64,000 nucleotides of DNA from Siphonodentalium dalli. Taxonomy: Eukaryota; Mollusca; Scaphopoda; Gadilida; Siphonodentaliidae. Below are positions 44,463 through 54,411 of the stretch, piece after piece. The translations under genes were made by a program, and so were the position numbers. The notes beneath the pieces were generated by a model. That model searched no databases, had not been told where the DNA came from, and worked only from the letters and a program-made list of their open reading frames with translations. The stretch is taken from the NCBI GenBank assembly GCA_032622095.1, contig CP136063.1, positions 32,738,987-32,802,986 on the forward strand. Direction: 5' to 3'. Each line of letters begins with the position of its first letter. Position 1 is the stretch's first letter.

Positions 44463-46544
44463 TTAAATTAAAGCTGTGTGGTTGTTGAATGTTAAATTTT
44501 CGTCCGGATGAATACCAAGAAATTTGAAGGATTTTTCTTTGCAATTGCTTCCTATTCTTTCAGTTATTTGACCATTTATTTGTAGAGTATGTTTCGTGCA
44601 ATTATAGTTTCCACCAGTTGGTTGAAATAAAATATATTTGGTTTTCTTGGCATTTAATGAGTTTGTTTGCCTTGCACCATTTATTGAGTAATTCAAGTTG
44701 AATATTTGTGCGTTTAAAAAGTAAATATCTAGATTATGATGAGACGCATATACAATGGTATCATCTGCAAATGATAAAAGGGATAATGATGTACTCCGGT
44801 GCATGTCATTCACATAGATAAGAAAAAGTAAAGGGCCTAAGATAGATCCCTGAGGGACACCAGTTGTTATATGGATTTCACTTGAGACGCAACCGTCTAA
44901 ATCTACATATTGCACTCTATATCTTAAATAACTCTCGAACCAATGTTTTATATTGCCACGAACTCCATAAAATTCAAGTTTAGTTAATAGTATATCGTGA
45001 TTTATTGTATCGAAAGCTTTTGAGAAGTAAATAAAGGTTGTTAATGTACAATCTTTTGATTTCATGTCATTGTTAATCACAATGTCGTTAAGAAGTCGGA
45101 TTATTGGGTGAACTGTAGAATGACCTCTCCGGAAGCCATATTGTTCTTTATAGAATTTGTCATGGAAAAATTCCACTAACCTGTTACATACCACTTTCTC
45201 TAGGATTTTTAAAAATGTGGGAAGAATACTAATTGGACGATAATTTTGAATCATATTTCTTTCATTGGATTTAAATAGAGGAATAACTCTAGCTATTTTC
45301 ATCTCTTTTGGAACAATGCCTGCTTCTAATGAATTATTTATTATATGACATAAAGGTATTGAAATTTCCTCAATAATTTGTTTCAATAAACCTGCTGAAA
45401 TCCCCTTGTTATCTTTGCTTTGTTTATTCTTCATTTTGATAACAATATAACCCAATTCTTCTACAGTTGTGGGCCGCACGAACATACTTCTAATTGAAGG
45501 TTGGCCAAGATAGCTTGAGACATCCATATTAGAGTTAGTCGATATCTTATCTGCTTCGCGTTCGCCTATTGTTGCGAAGAATTTGTTAAATTCTTCAGAC
45601 ACTTGTTGTTTATTTTGGATAGGTTTCCCTTCAATCACAAAGATGTGGGGGTATTGTGGTTTCGTATTGCTCTTCTGAATTACTTCGCGTAATATGTTCC
45701 AGGTTTTTTTCATGTCAGATCTACAAGTGTTCAAAATATTCTCATAGTATGTCCGTTTGCTGTATCTTTTAATTCGATTAAAGTATCTGCAATATTCCTT
45801 ATATAGTTCAATATTACCGTCAGTGGTGTTCTTCAATTTCTTTCTATATAATTTATCTTTGTGCAAAGACGATTTAAGGAGCCCACCGGTCATCCAAGGC
45901 TTTAGTTTGATGTGTTTTCGTTTAATTTGTACAACTCTAAGAGGAAAGGCAACATCATAACCTTTTAAAAACAGATGCACGAATGAGTCATACGACTCAT
46001 CAGGACTAGATGCATGTAACACAGAGTCATAGTTAGTCGAAGACAATATACGTTTAAAACATGATACATTATCTTCACAGAAGCTCCTCTGTAATTGTGA
46101 TCCTAACTGTTGATGACTGTGGAGAAGTGCCTTTTCCCGATAAAATGTACCAAAATGGTCACTGACATCGGTTATGACAATACCCGAATGGAAGCTCATC
46201 AATGGGTCATTAGTAAGTATTTGATCTATCAACGTGGCAGTATACGTGGTAACTCTCGTTGGTCTAAAAATGGTTGGTAAAAACCCATCAGCAAAAAACG
46301 AATTAATAAATTCATTAGTTTTCACGTGTAATCCGAATTTCAACAAGTCAATATTATAATCACCCATTAAAAACCCTTTTTTGTGTTCAGAATTAATTTT
46401 TGTCGTTATCTCCTTCAGTGTTTTGATAAATTTATCTATGTCAGCCTTTGGCTGAGTGTTAGGCCTGTATATAATTCCAACAATATACGGCTTTCTATGT
46501 TGTTCAGATATCTCTATGAAGAGTGATTCAAAAACGTGTGCCAA
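44463..46544 (-). pseudogene. LINE-D ORF2: endonuclease C-terminus and reverse transcriptase (motif A Asp changed to Tyr)
   Basis: This 693-codon frame has no ATG start. Residues 20-135 finish the endonuclease: GIIYRPNTQP, MGDYNIDLL, TATLIDQILTN and ITDVSDHFGTF (catalytic SDH). Residues 300-690 are the reverse transcriptase: NYRPISILPTFLKILEKVV, EQYGFRRGHSTVHPI, TTFIYFSKAFDTINHDILL, GVPQGSILGPLLF (562-574), SFADDTIVYA (591-600) and KFLGIHPDENLTF. Known non-LTR enzymes have Asp where residue 506 is Tyr (codon TAC, 45027-45029), a catalytic metal ligand. A single G-to-T change would explain it, and it should abolish polymerisation. The rest of the palm is well kept, so the change is recent or occurred after insertion. 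Confidence 0.85.
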
Positions 46545-46586
46545 AAAATTTATAAATCTTCCAGAATTTTAAAGTTCAAATCATCT

Positions 46587-47027
46587 CTAATGAAGCCCAA
46601 TCACCCCTCTTAAATCATCATCATCGGGTCTACATTTTTTAATGAGAGGATGATAACCTTCTAATGAGAAATTAATGTTATCCGGGGTGCGAAATATTTC
46701 AGTGAGACCTATGACTCCAAATTTGTCATTCGTATTTTGTAGTTCGTAAATCAAAGTGTTCAAAGCATCCCAATTGGTATTGAGACTTTGACAATTTAAG
46801 TTAAACAATGAAACTTGACTTTTTGTTCTGGCTACAGTATTATTATATTCCTCAGGTAAAAAATATTTTGTCGGAACTAATCCATTTATGGGATTATCGC
46901 ACGAGCCCTCTTGTCCGTCTGAACGTGATTGGTAGGTTTCTAAGAAATCAAAAACATCATTGTTTTCTATATCATCAAGCTCCATAGTTTTGCGATTAGC
47001 CATAACAAAGTAAGAGGCCACGCTCAA
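46587..47027 (-). pseudogene. LINE-D ORF2 endonuclease, N-terminal part
   Basis: It reads MANRKTMELDDIENNDVFD, then a loosely conserved leader, and reaches the endonuclease block SLFNLNCQSLNTNWDALNTL followed by FGVIGLTEIFRTPDN. The Asn of FNLNCQSL and the Glu of GLTE are the metal-binding residues expected in APE-like LINE endonucleases. The frame ends at RGVIGLH-stop where RGGVGL-I-D is expected, so a frameshift occurs around 46590-46600 and a stop follows near 46563. The remainder continues in the next entry. Confidence 0.75.
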
Positions 47028-47405
47028 TGGAAAACTTTATAACTATGGCAATGTGGTTTGGTAACACCAATAAGATATTAAATGCAGGACGAGACCGTCT
47101 ATTTAGACCGAGAGTCGGAATATAAATCGGAATCACATTCATGTTATACTTATTCAAATAATAACTAATACAAAACAATAATATACCTCCCTGATGGCAT
47201 GTTGGCATTTCGCTATAAATATACAACATGCTTATTTCCTCACTGGTCATATCGTGTGCTCTCTTTGCGACTTGAAATAGTTTACATGGTATACATGTAA
47301 TTACATTATATGTGGAATATATGGATTACGTTATATATTCGTTTGTTATGTAGAGTCATGTTAAAAAATATAGTTATGTGTTAAATTGAACGTTTAACGT
47401 TTTAA

Positions 47406-47846
47406 AGGTGGATTATCTCTTTGTAAACATGTATTATATAGTTACCGGGGTATAAAATATTAGATTTGAATCGAAGACTCCTGTCCGGAAATGCTTCTAT
47501 CGATTAATATTAATTTTATTTCGAATATCTTCTGGTCTAAAAAGGTGTGTTTGTTCAGCTAACAAACAATATTGGTTACTGTTAACATAGTTAATATTGT
47601 GCAATTTTGTCACAAATAAACGTTAATTATACTCAGTATCGTTTATATCTGTGGAACAAAACAATACAAACAACCAACCTGTGACAGTTGACATCCGTTA
47701 CGTAGTCGTAGGAACAGCCAAGTGCTCTATATCGCAATACGGTCTCATCCGAATGGTCGGTTCTAAAAATAGTAACATAAATGGGCCCGATGATTTAATA
47801 TTCGAAATAAAATCAATATTAATTGATAGAAGCTTTTCCGGACAAT
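47406..47846 (+). mobile_element. TTAA-MITE copy b, truncated on the right
   Basis: It starts after TTAA (47402-47405) with AGGTGGATTATCTCTTTGTA and matches the family through GAAGCTTTTCCGGACA. It stops at about 47846, lacking the last ~79 bp and the right TTAA. An 84-codon frame over its right part, with a short Asn-Ser-Asn-rich string, also recurs in other copies on the opposite strand; it is a by-product of the MITE, not a gene. Confidence 0.85.
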
Positions 47847-47849
47847 CAT

Positions 47850-50269
47850 GTGTTTACGTACATGTAACGATATTTACTTCATCGGCATTGAGAAAATGCA
47901 AATAAGTAAGGAAATTGGTTATATGAATAACAAATATTAATAGTGTTGTAACTAGTCAGGGTTTCAAAAACTAAACTTTCATTGTCACACTAAGGAAGTT
48001 GGTTTGTCTAAATACTGATTTACGATATGCAACACTCTCAACTTAACATAGAAAGTGTTGCTTGAATAACATGCCACTTTGCTATTTGGGATTTCATTTG
48101 TTAAATTGAGTTGTTATAATGATATAATTGTAAACGAGCTGATGAAAGTAATATTCAGTATGACCGAGCGTGAACAGTTAATTTTACTGGCCTCATGTAC
48201 ATTCTCGGAGAATGCTAATAGGGGTCGGTTCATGGTTATCGCGTGACCATTTCAGCGGAGTGCGGACAGTATATTCAAGTGAAATACTACTTTGGGGTCG
48301 GTTCAAGGTTATCATGTGAAATCAAGGTGGTCATGAGACGAATAAACTATAAACACCATATCGCAATGCACAAGAATTACACCTGTTTTATATCAGCTAA
48401 TAAATTTCTCAGTTATATGTAATAAAATTTGAGTACTCAGTTCGTTTTAAATGATGTTACAGTCAGTTTTGCTCCAGTATTAATTCTGTTACTTTGTTAC
48501 CATACTGTGCACCCAACAGAGGGTGACCAGACCAAATGCGGAAGGTAAACCATTCCCATAATATCATTCCTTCCGAAATAAAAGTGAAGGGATGGATGAG
48601 AAGGTGTAGCCTCCGTCATTGCTCATCATCCTCGCGGGGCACACATGCAAATAACAAAAAACTTCTGCATTTTTATAAATGTTGAATTTCCTAAAATACT
48701 GGTGGTCATTAATATGTGAGAATCGAGGAATTAATAGGAAATTTAGAGGAAATTATGGAAATAACAAAACAACTTTAACATTTTCATAAATGGAATACAG
48801 TTTTGTAATTCCTAACATGCTTGTGGTCATAATTAATGTAAATGAAAAACGAGGATTTTTTTGGAAAATTTTTAGGAATTTTTTTAGGAAAGGGTGCCAT
48901 GGCCATGCTGTGGGACATTTATACCATAAACGTGAAAATAGTAGTGAGTTAAATTCACTTATAAACTATTTAAATATTCACATACCGGTATTTATCATTA
49001 AATATTCACATACCAGTACACACAAGTTACATGTACATGTACATATTAAACAGGGCTTTTGATAGCTAGATAGTCAGCTTCAAAACAGGGCCTAAGAGGG
49101 CTAATTAATTCATATCTTAAATAAATTTGTTAGAGACTAGATTGGTATGCATACCCCTATGGTGCCCCCTTTCACGAAAAATTACACGGTTGAAAGGGTG
49201 CTAAAGGGCTGCATAGCAAATCACATGGCCAAAACACCCAGAAAACAATTGTTTTTGATTAAAAAGTTAAGATTACACAATAATACTATGCAACATTTGA
49301 TCCATGTAACTGATAATGGAGTTAAACAAATCGGGTACCATAAGATCTACTGGCTGAAGAAATTATGTAGCCGATACTCTGTTGGATCAGTTAATATAGA
49401 AACACAAAAGTATCACATTAGTCAATATTTAAAACACAGTCCATGTTACCATGTTCATGTATGGCATGATATTAAATCCAACTGTAACTCAGTTTTAATT
49501 CTTGCAACTCCCAGACAAGAGTACCAGCAAAGTCCAAGGCATGAGCACGAGAAGCCATGGGCGCATCATACTCAGGTCAAGGCCAACTGGAACACTTGCA
49601 TACTGTCAGGAACTCAGATATACCATTATGGTAGATCCAAATTATTAATACAGTTGCACTGTAACAACTAAATTAATGACAAATTTAAGACAAATAACAA
49701 TTTCGAACACTTATTATGCAATGAAAATCAAATGTATAAATCAATATTATAAATATTATAAGCCAACCGGAACAATCGCATACTGTCATGAACTCAGATT
49801 TAATAATAGACATGGTCTATATGATTTCCTACTAGATAACAAAATTAAAAGTTCAAGTATTTAAGGAGCAATTTATCAATAATTAATATTCAACTTTTTT
49901 TTTCTTCTTTTTTTTAATTTCTTATTATAACAGAAATTAAATATTAGTATAATTGTTTTCCTTACTATACCAAAGTTTCCTTGTTCGACCAATATTGCTA
50001 ATACTGTTATACTATAACAATCTTCAATGACGAAAACTAAAAATCGATCGAGGTTATTTACACAAATCGAGGTTTAGTACATTGATTTTTGGTTCTCCCT
50101 GACCTGATCAATTTCCTATATTTATCACCATATTTGTGAAACATGTATATATAATAATGTGTCCTTGATAGTAGTCTTTTCATGACTAAGCAGAAGCTGG
50201 TTTATGGTATTTTGTCCAGGCTTTGGTGGAATCCTTACGAACTTCAAGGACTACTTTGGTGCCATTTCT
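47850..50269. other. Mostly non-coding DNA right of MITE copy b
   Basis: No recognisable transposon protein. A 39-bp phrase (GCCAAC-GGAACA, then GCATACTGTCA-GAACTCAGAT) is duplicated at 49582 and 49761. AGGTCGGTTCA-GGTTATC occurs twice (48224-48242 and 48296-48314). On the minus strand, 50190-50269 is open and reads RNGTKVVLEVRKDSTKAWTK, ending in a stop; it could be a captured exon piece, but I cannot identify it. Confidence 0.4.
49147..49671 (+). CDS. Uncertain 174-codon ORF
   Basis: The open frame starts at ATG (MHTPMVPPFTKNYTVERV) and ends CNN-stop. It is His/Asn/Lys-rich, with no signal peptide, membrane segment or known domain. It is somewhat longer than expected by chance in AT-rich DNA, but its 3' part lies in a local 39-bp duplication (49582/49761), which weakens it. 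A second short frame (49676-49864) follows in the duplicated part. It may be a decayed ORF of an unknown element; I would not treat it as a gene without transcripts. Confidence 0.18.
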   Translation: MHTPMVPPFTKNYTVERVLKGCIANHMAKTPRKQLFLIKKLRLHNNTMQHLIHVTDNGVKQIGYHKIYWLKKLCSRYSVGSVNIETQKYHISQYLKHSPCYHVHVWHDIKSNCNSVLILATPRQEYQQSPRHEHEKPWAHHTQVKANWNTCILSGTQIYHYGRSKLLIQLHCNN

Positions 50270-50536
50270 ATTGTTTTGTTCCACAGATATAAGCGATAAT
50301 GAGTATAATTAACGTTTATTTGTGACAAAATTGCACAATATAATTTCTGGTCTCTGTTAACAGTAACCACTATTGTTCGTTAACTGAACAAACACACCTT
50401 TTTAGACCAGAAAATATTCGAAATAAAATTGATATTAATCGATAGAAGCATTTCCGGACAGGAGTCTTCGATTCAAATCTAATATGTTATACCCCGGTAA
50501 CTATATAATACATGTTTACAAAGAGATAATCCACCT
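50270..50536 (-). mobile_element. TTAA-MITE copy a, right half
   Basis: It begins abruptly with ATTGTTTTGTTCCACAGATA, the sequence expected directly after position 43489. It runs through GACAAAATTGCACAATATAA, CTGTTAACAGTAACCACTAT, ATTTCCGGACAGGAGTCTTC and CCCCGGTAACTATATAATAC to AGATAATCCACCT, followed by TTAA (50537-50540). The two halves total 521 bp against 519 bp for intact copies. Confidence 0.85.
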
Positions 50537-50848
50537 TTAAACAGTTCACGCCAGGAACTGAACCTGACCGCCAGCATGACAGTCGAGAACGAAACCCACA
50601 CGAGTATTGAATTTTATACCAATTATGTTAGTGAAATATACTAAAATATTTGAAACGAAATTTTTTGTGCATATTATTCAATGCGGCAGAACCTAGCTGA
50701 TAACCAAAACCCTGGTTGTGGCCGTAATATGTTGTACTCAATCCTATCGGACGCTCCTAAATTTGCTAAAATTGTTTGTGGACCAGGATTTGGTGCTCAA
50801 ACAGACAAATTGGTTGTAAGATTGTTAACTCTAAAGTCAAGTGCTTAA

Positions 50849-51367
50849 AGGTGGATTATCTCTTTGTAAACATGTATTATATAGTTACCGGGGTATAAGA
50901 TATTAGATTTGAGTCTAATACTCCTGTCCGGAAATGCTTCTATCGATTGCTATTAATTTTATTTCGAATATTTTCTGGTCTAAAAAAGTTTGTTTGCTCA
51001 GCTAACGAACAATAGTGGTTACTGTTAACAGAGACCAGAAATTATATCGTGCATTTTTCTCACAAATAAATGTTAATTATACTCATTATCGCTTATATCT
51101 GTGGAACAAAACAATACAAACAACCAATCTGTGACATTTGACTTCCGTTGCGTGGCCAAAGGAACAACCCAGTGTTCTATATCGCAATACGGTCTCATCC
51201 GAATGGTCGGTTCTAAAAATAGTAACATAAACGGCCCCGATTTAATATTCGAAATAAAATCATATTAGTTGATAGAAGCTTTTCCGGACATAGGTCTTCA
51301 GTTCATATCTATTATTTTATACCCACGCAACTATTTAAAATTTGTTATTTAAAGAGATAATCCATCT
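50849..51367 (+). mobile_element. TTAA-MITE copy c, full length (519 bp)
   Basis: It is flanked by TTAA (50845-50848 and 51368-51371). The ends AGGTGGATTATCTCTTT and AAAGAGATAATCCATCT are inverted repeats within imperfect ~130-bp arms. In the arms the left GTCCGGAAATGCTTCTATCG and right AATTGATAGAAGCTTTTCCG correspond as reverse complements, and CGAATATT/AATATTCG lies at the inner edge. No transposase is encoded. The TTAA flank suggests mobilisation by a piggyBac-like enzyme, although the ends do not start CCC like the 27.5-kb element. Confidence 0.88.
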
Positions 51368-51371
51368 TTAA

Positions 51372-52320
51372 TGTTGTTAATACTAACCACTTGATTTTCG
51401 AGTTATCCATCTTAGAGCCACAATTTGTTCATTTGAGCACCAAGTCCTGGAAACAAATCTGGTCCACAAACAATAAGTACAGCAAGTCTCGAACATCAAT
51501 ATTTAATCACTCTCAGCTTCGATGTGTGGGTTCCTTGACTAGAATGAAATAGTTTCTACTACCGGAAGCCAAACAAATAGTATTTTAGGAGCGTCTGATC
51601 GGATTGAGTACCTTACAGTTTTATGGCTTATGCAATTGACTGCAATGAAATTGATTGCATTGATGTTTGTTTAAAAGGTAAGATGAAAATTTGTTGCAAA
51701 TTAACAAGAAAATTAAGATGATGTTTCTTAAATCGTGCGTATATATAGATCAAATTGATTTTCAACTATTTAACAACGTTGACATGAAAATTAAAGTATT
51801 GAGGTGAAGTAGAAGTGCATGTCAGGAAATAATATAGACTGTTCGCAAAAACGATGTGGAAGTTCAAAATGTATTACAATTAACGGACGTGAGATACATC
51901 TCTACAATAGAACTACTTCACAGTCCACCCGTATCGTCGCCATTCTAAGCTTTGTTATATAGCGGGGATGGCACAAACGGCTAATGGTCTTTCGCATGTG
52001 CCCATTTCTCAACAACAATACACTTTCTTGACACAATAACACGACTGTATATAAGAGAATAGTTACACCCACGTCATTTTCTATAGTAAGTTGCCGTTGA
52101 GTTTATCAAAGATAGTGTAATTATATCGGATAATTACATTAGGTCGAGATTTTATCAGTGCAACAAAAACGACCAAAAAGTACTTGCACGCAATGATATT
52201 TGTAGTCCGTTGCATAGTAACTAAGGACGCTATTTTTTCGCACCCGTTTCGCAGTACACATTTTTTTCATGAACGCTATGAAAGCTAATACAAGAATACT
52301 AAATAACTATCCAAATAAAG
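51372..52320. other. Non-coding DNA before the BEL/Pao fragment
   Basis: No gene or element recognised. Short GGTGCTCAAA/TTTGAGCACC words at 50791 and 51434 with flanking matches (GTTTGTGGACCAGGATTTGG against CCAAGTCCTGG..TGGTCCACAAAC) form an inverted repeat around MITE copy c. So the MITE may sit inside an older inverted-repeat element spanning about 50690-51600. Confidence 0.4.
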
Positions 52321-52322
52321 AC

Positions 52323-52347
52323 TGTATCACTAGTGATAAGGTTCAAT
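52323..52347 (+). repeat. Putative BEL/Pao LTR start, left copy
   Basis: TGTATCACTAGTGATAAGGT TCAAT matches 54131-54155 in 23 of 25 positions. The right copy directly follows a purine-rich GCGGCGAGAG, the expected polypurine tract before a 3' LTR. The left copy is therefore probably the start of the 5' LTR, with the rest of the LTR, gag and most of pol deleted. Confidence 0.4.
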
Positions 52348-52424
52348 TCACATTGATGATTCTATGATTGTCAGGGCTCAGGTGCAAAAAAGAGAGTTAC
52401 GGGTTCGGCACATTTGTTTCTACT

Positions 52425-52792
52425 CGAGTAGCCGAAATTCAGTCAAAACTGAACCGTGTGCGTGCTACTGGGTTCAAGGAAACGATAATGTTGCGGATAT
52501 GGTGACCAGACCTGTTGACGCGGCTAAACTCGCACCAGGAAAATCTGATTGGCAGTTTGGACCAAAGTATCTTCGATGTCCAGTCGAGGAATGGCCGTTA
52601 TACAAGGACTCTGACATTCCTACAAATGAACTTCCAGATCACAAGCGTGTGGTTTTAAACGTAAGCGTTCAACCGGGTGCAAATACAAGACAAACACAGT
52701 CAGGTGCAGATCTCAGTGTGATCGGTAGCAGCAGATTTAGCAGTTGGGATAAATTTGCTCGAGTTACGGCGATCGTTTTAGGGATAGCATGA
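52425..52792 (+). pseudogene. BEL/Pao pol: RNase H end and linker
   Basis: The frame contains CACYWVQGNDNVADMVTRPV, matching the BEL/Pao W-V-G--N-AD--TR block. It is followed by SDWQFGPKYLRCPVEEWPLY (the W--GP-FL--PE--WP block). After these conserved motifs it becomes linker sequence and ends at 52792 before the integrase. A frame change is needed to reach the next part. Confidence 0.75.
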
Positions 52793-52819
52793 CAGAGGTC
52801 GTTCAGATCCGCTGTTGCA

Positions 52820-53080
52820 GTGCTTTCTGAACCGGAGTCACTAAGGAAGGCCGAAGAAGACTTGATTCGATATGCCCAGAAATTGTTTGTTGGGTCGCGG
52901 ATGGCAGAGTGGATAAAGAGAACATGGAATCGTACTGAGTTTATTTTATTACCGGTTGAAAGTCCTGTAACAAAATTGATAATCGAGTCGACCCATCGCT
53001 ATCACCACGGTGGCATTGACGCAGATCTTGCTCGGATTAGGAGAAAATATTGGTGCTCGTCGATTTCTGAAGTTGGCTGA
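52820..53080 (+). pseudogene. BEL/Pao integrase zinc-binding domain
   Basis: The frame reads EEDLIRYAQKLFV, then PVTKLIIESTHRYHHGGID and LARIRRKYW. The H-x3-H of THRYHHGG is followed in another frame by CVIC (Cys28 and Cys31 of the frame at 53010), giving the HHCC zinc-binding integrase N terminus. A frameshift near 53040-53070 separates the two pairs. Confidence 0.75.
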
Positions 53081-53633
53081 ACGGAAATGTGTCATCTGTC
53101 GTTTGATAAACAAGAAGATTATTGGACAAGAAATGGGACGCCTCCAAATTGAACGGATGACACCATCTCCACCATTTTCTAATTGTTCTATGGATCTGTT
53201 TGGACCCTTTGAGATAATCGACAGAGTCAGAAAACGAGTTCGTCGGAAAGCATTGGGAGTCATCTTCAACTGCCTCAGCAGCCGTGCAGTTTATGTGAAT
53301 GTAGCAGATGGTTACGACACAGATACTTTTATGCTCGTTTTCCGGAGATTTGTATCTCAAAGAGGTTATCCTCGACAGATATTTTCAGATGCAGGACCTC
53401 AGTTAGTCTCAGCCAGCAATGAAAGTAGAGGGATAGCACGTGACTGGAATTGGGAAGACATTGCTCGCGACAGTGCTCGTAAAGGAACTGAATGGATTCT
53501 CACAAAATCAGCCGACGCCCCATGGGAAAATGGGTGTAGTGAGGCACTTATAACATCTGTAAAAATGATGTCTCGAGCAGGCTGTGGAAGAAATTGTTTT
53601 AAGGTTTTCGGAGCTACAAACAGTGTTGTTTGA
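53010..53633 (+). pseudogene. BEL/Pao integrase catalytic core (DDE)
   Basis: Integrases join element cDNA to host DNA. In this 207-codon frame the catalytic triad is visible: Asp62 in CSMDLFGPF, Asp127 in IFSDAGPQLV and Glu178 in ENGCSEALITSVK. LSSRAVYVNVADGYDTDTFM lies between the first two, as in BEL/Pao cores. The core itself retains all three acidic residues. A frameshift after MMSRAG (about 53580) moves the rest (LQTVLFEVANVVNGRPIGTK) to the frame at 53584-53805. Confidence 0.8.
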
Positions 53634-54130
53634 AGTGGCTAATGTTGTGAATGGACGGCCAATCGGTACAAAAACTACAAACTCGAATAACGGTCGTACC
53701 TTTGTCCAAATGACCTGTTGTTGGGGAGAGCTTCTATCATTCCACCCGGACAATACACATAACCTGAATGCTTTAGAGTACGTTGGAAATGCGTACAACA
53801 AATAATCGATACATTCTGGAAGAAATGGCAGATTACCTGCACACACTTATTGTACGACAGAAGTTGCACATTCCCATCCGAAACTTACAAGTAGGAGACA
53901 ATGTTTTAGTTCCAGACAGCAGTAGTATCAGGGGGGTGGGAATTGACAGACGTGTGTTGTGCTGAGGCAGGACGGGAATGTTCGAGACGTCACAGTTAGA
54001 TACAAGATCCAGGACAGTGGATCTTCCTACAAGGGTTCAACGGACATACAAATTCGGCGATCTGCACATCGCCTAGTCCTCATTCTTCCCATTGAAGAGC
54101 AGGATAGCACAATCTTATTCGCGGCGAGAG
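53584..54130 (+). pseudogene. BEL/Pao integrase C-terminal region (DUF5641-like)
   Basis: The parts in changing frames are ELQTVLFEVANVVNGRPIGT, then RYILEEMADYLHTLIVRQKL, IRNLQVGDNVLVPDSSSIRG and, after a stop at 53963, QDGNVRDVTVRYKI with IQIRRSAHRLVLILPIEE. The VGD-VLV-D block and the RP-HRLV-L ending are the recognised C-terminal domain that follows BEL/Pao integrases. The purine tract follows about 20 bp after the last recognisable residues. Confidence 0.7.
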
Positions 54131-54240
54131 TGTATCACTATTGATAATGTTCAATAGAAGGTTGTTGATGTAGGATACCAACTATTTTAGTTCGAGTTTT
54201 GTGAATTGATGTGAACGGTTGGTCGGACAGATTGGGAATA
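54131..54240 (+). repeat. Putative BEL/Pao 3' LTR start
   Basis: TGTATCACTATTGATAATGT TCAAT follows the purine tract GCGGCGAGAG (54121-54130) directly and matches 52323-52347. The LTR continues for an unknown distance; the palindromic MITE and Helitrons begin at 54250 and obscure its end. Confidence 0.4.
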
Positions 54241-54249
54241 TATATATAT

Positions 54250-54394
54250 AGATGTACGATTCTGTTAGCCAACCGCGTGCCGCGATCGCGCCCCCCGATC
54301 GCGATCGTAAATCGCGATCAGATCGTATATACCCACCGACATCATAAATATTTCGCGATCGCGGTACGCGGTTGGCTAACAGAATCGTACATCT
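54250..54394. mobile_element. 145-bp palindromic MITE with 41-bp arms
   Basis: The arm AGATGTACGATTCTGTTAGC CAACCGCGTGCCGCGATCGC G (54250-54290) is mirrored by 54354-54394 with a single mismatch. The centre is rich in GCGATCG words (GATCGCGATCG). TATATATATA on the left and CTATATATGTATATATA on the right could be a TA-type target. The two arms are nearly identical, suggesting recent insertion or gene conversion. Confidence 0.8.
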
Positions 54395-54411
54395 CTATAT
54401 ATGTATATATA

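Larger units (their letters stand above)
43490..47260 (-). mobile_element. LINE-D: near-complete jockey/CR1-like LINE
   Basis: On the minus strand from about 47250 to 43490 the element encodes an APE-type endonuclease, a reverse transcriptase and a Cys-containing C terminus. It is broken by frameshifts near 46590 and 44460 and by stops near 46565 and 44200. The 3' end abuts the break in the TTAA-MITE at 43489/43490, with a tail resembling TTGAATTGAAAC on the minus strand, so the LINE probably inserted into that MITE. A separate ORF1 is not recognisable upstream. Confidence 0.85.
52425..54130 (+). mobile_element. BEL/Pao-type LTR retrotransposon, 3' part of pol
   Basis: The plus strand carries, in order, the end of the RNase H/connection region, the integrase zinc-binding domain, the integrase catalytic core and the C-terminal (DUF5641-like) domain. 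At least five frameshifts or stops lie between them, so it is inactive. Protease and reverse transcriptase are missing. The purine-rich tract at 54121-54130 and an LTR-like TG start at 54131 mark the right side. Confidence 0.85.

Noticed and set aside
52949-53846. Minus-strand frames of 106-112 codons
   Set aside because: They are shadows of the BEL/Pao integrase on the plus strand, where catalytic residues are recognisable.
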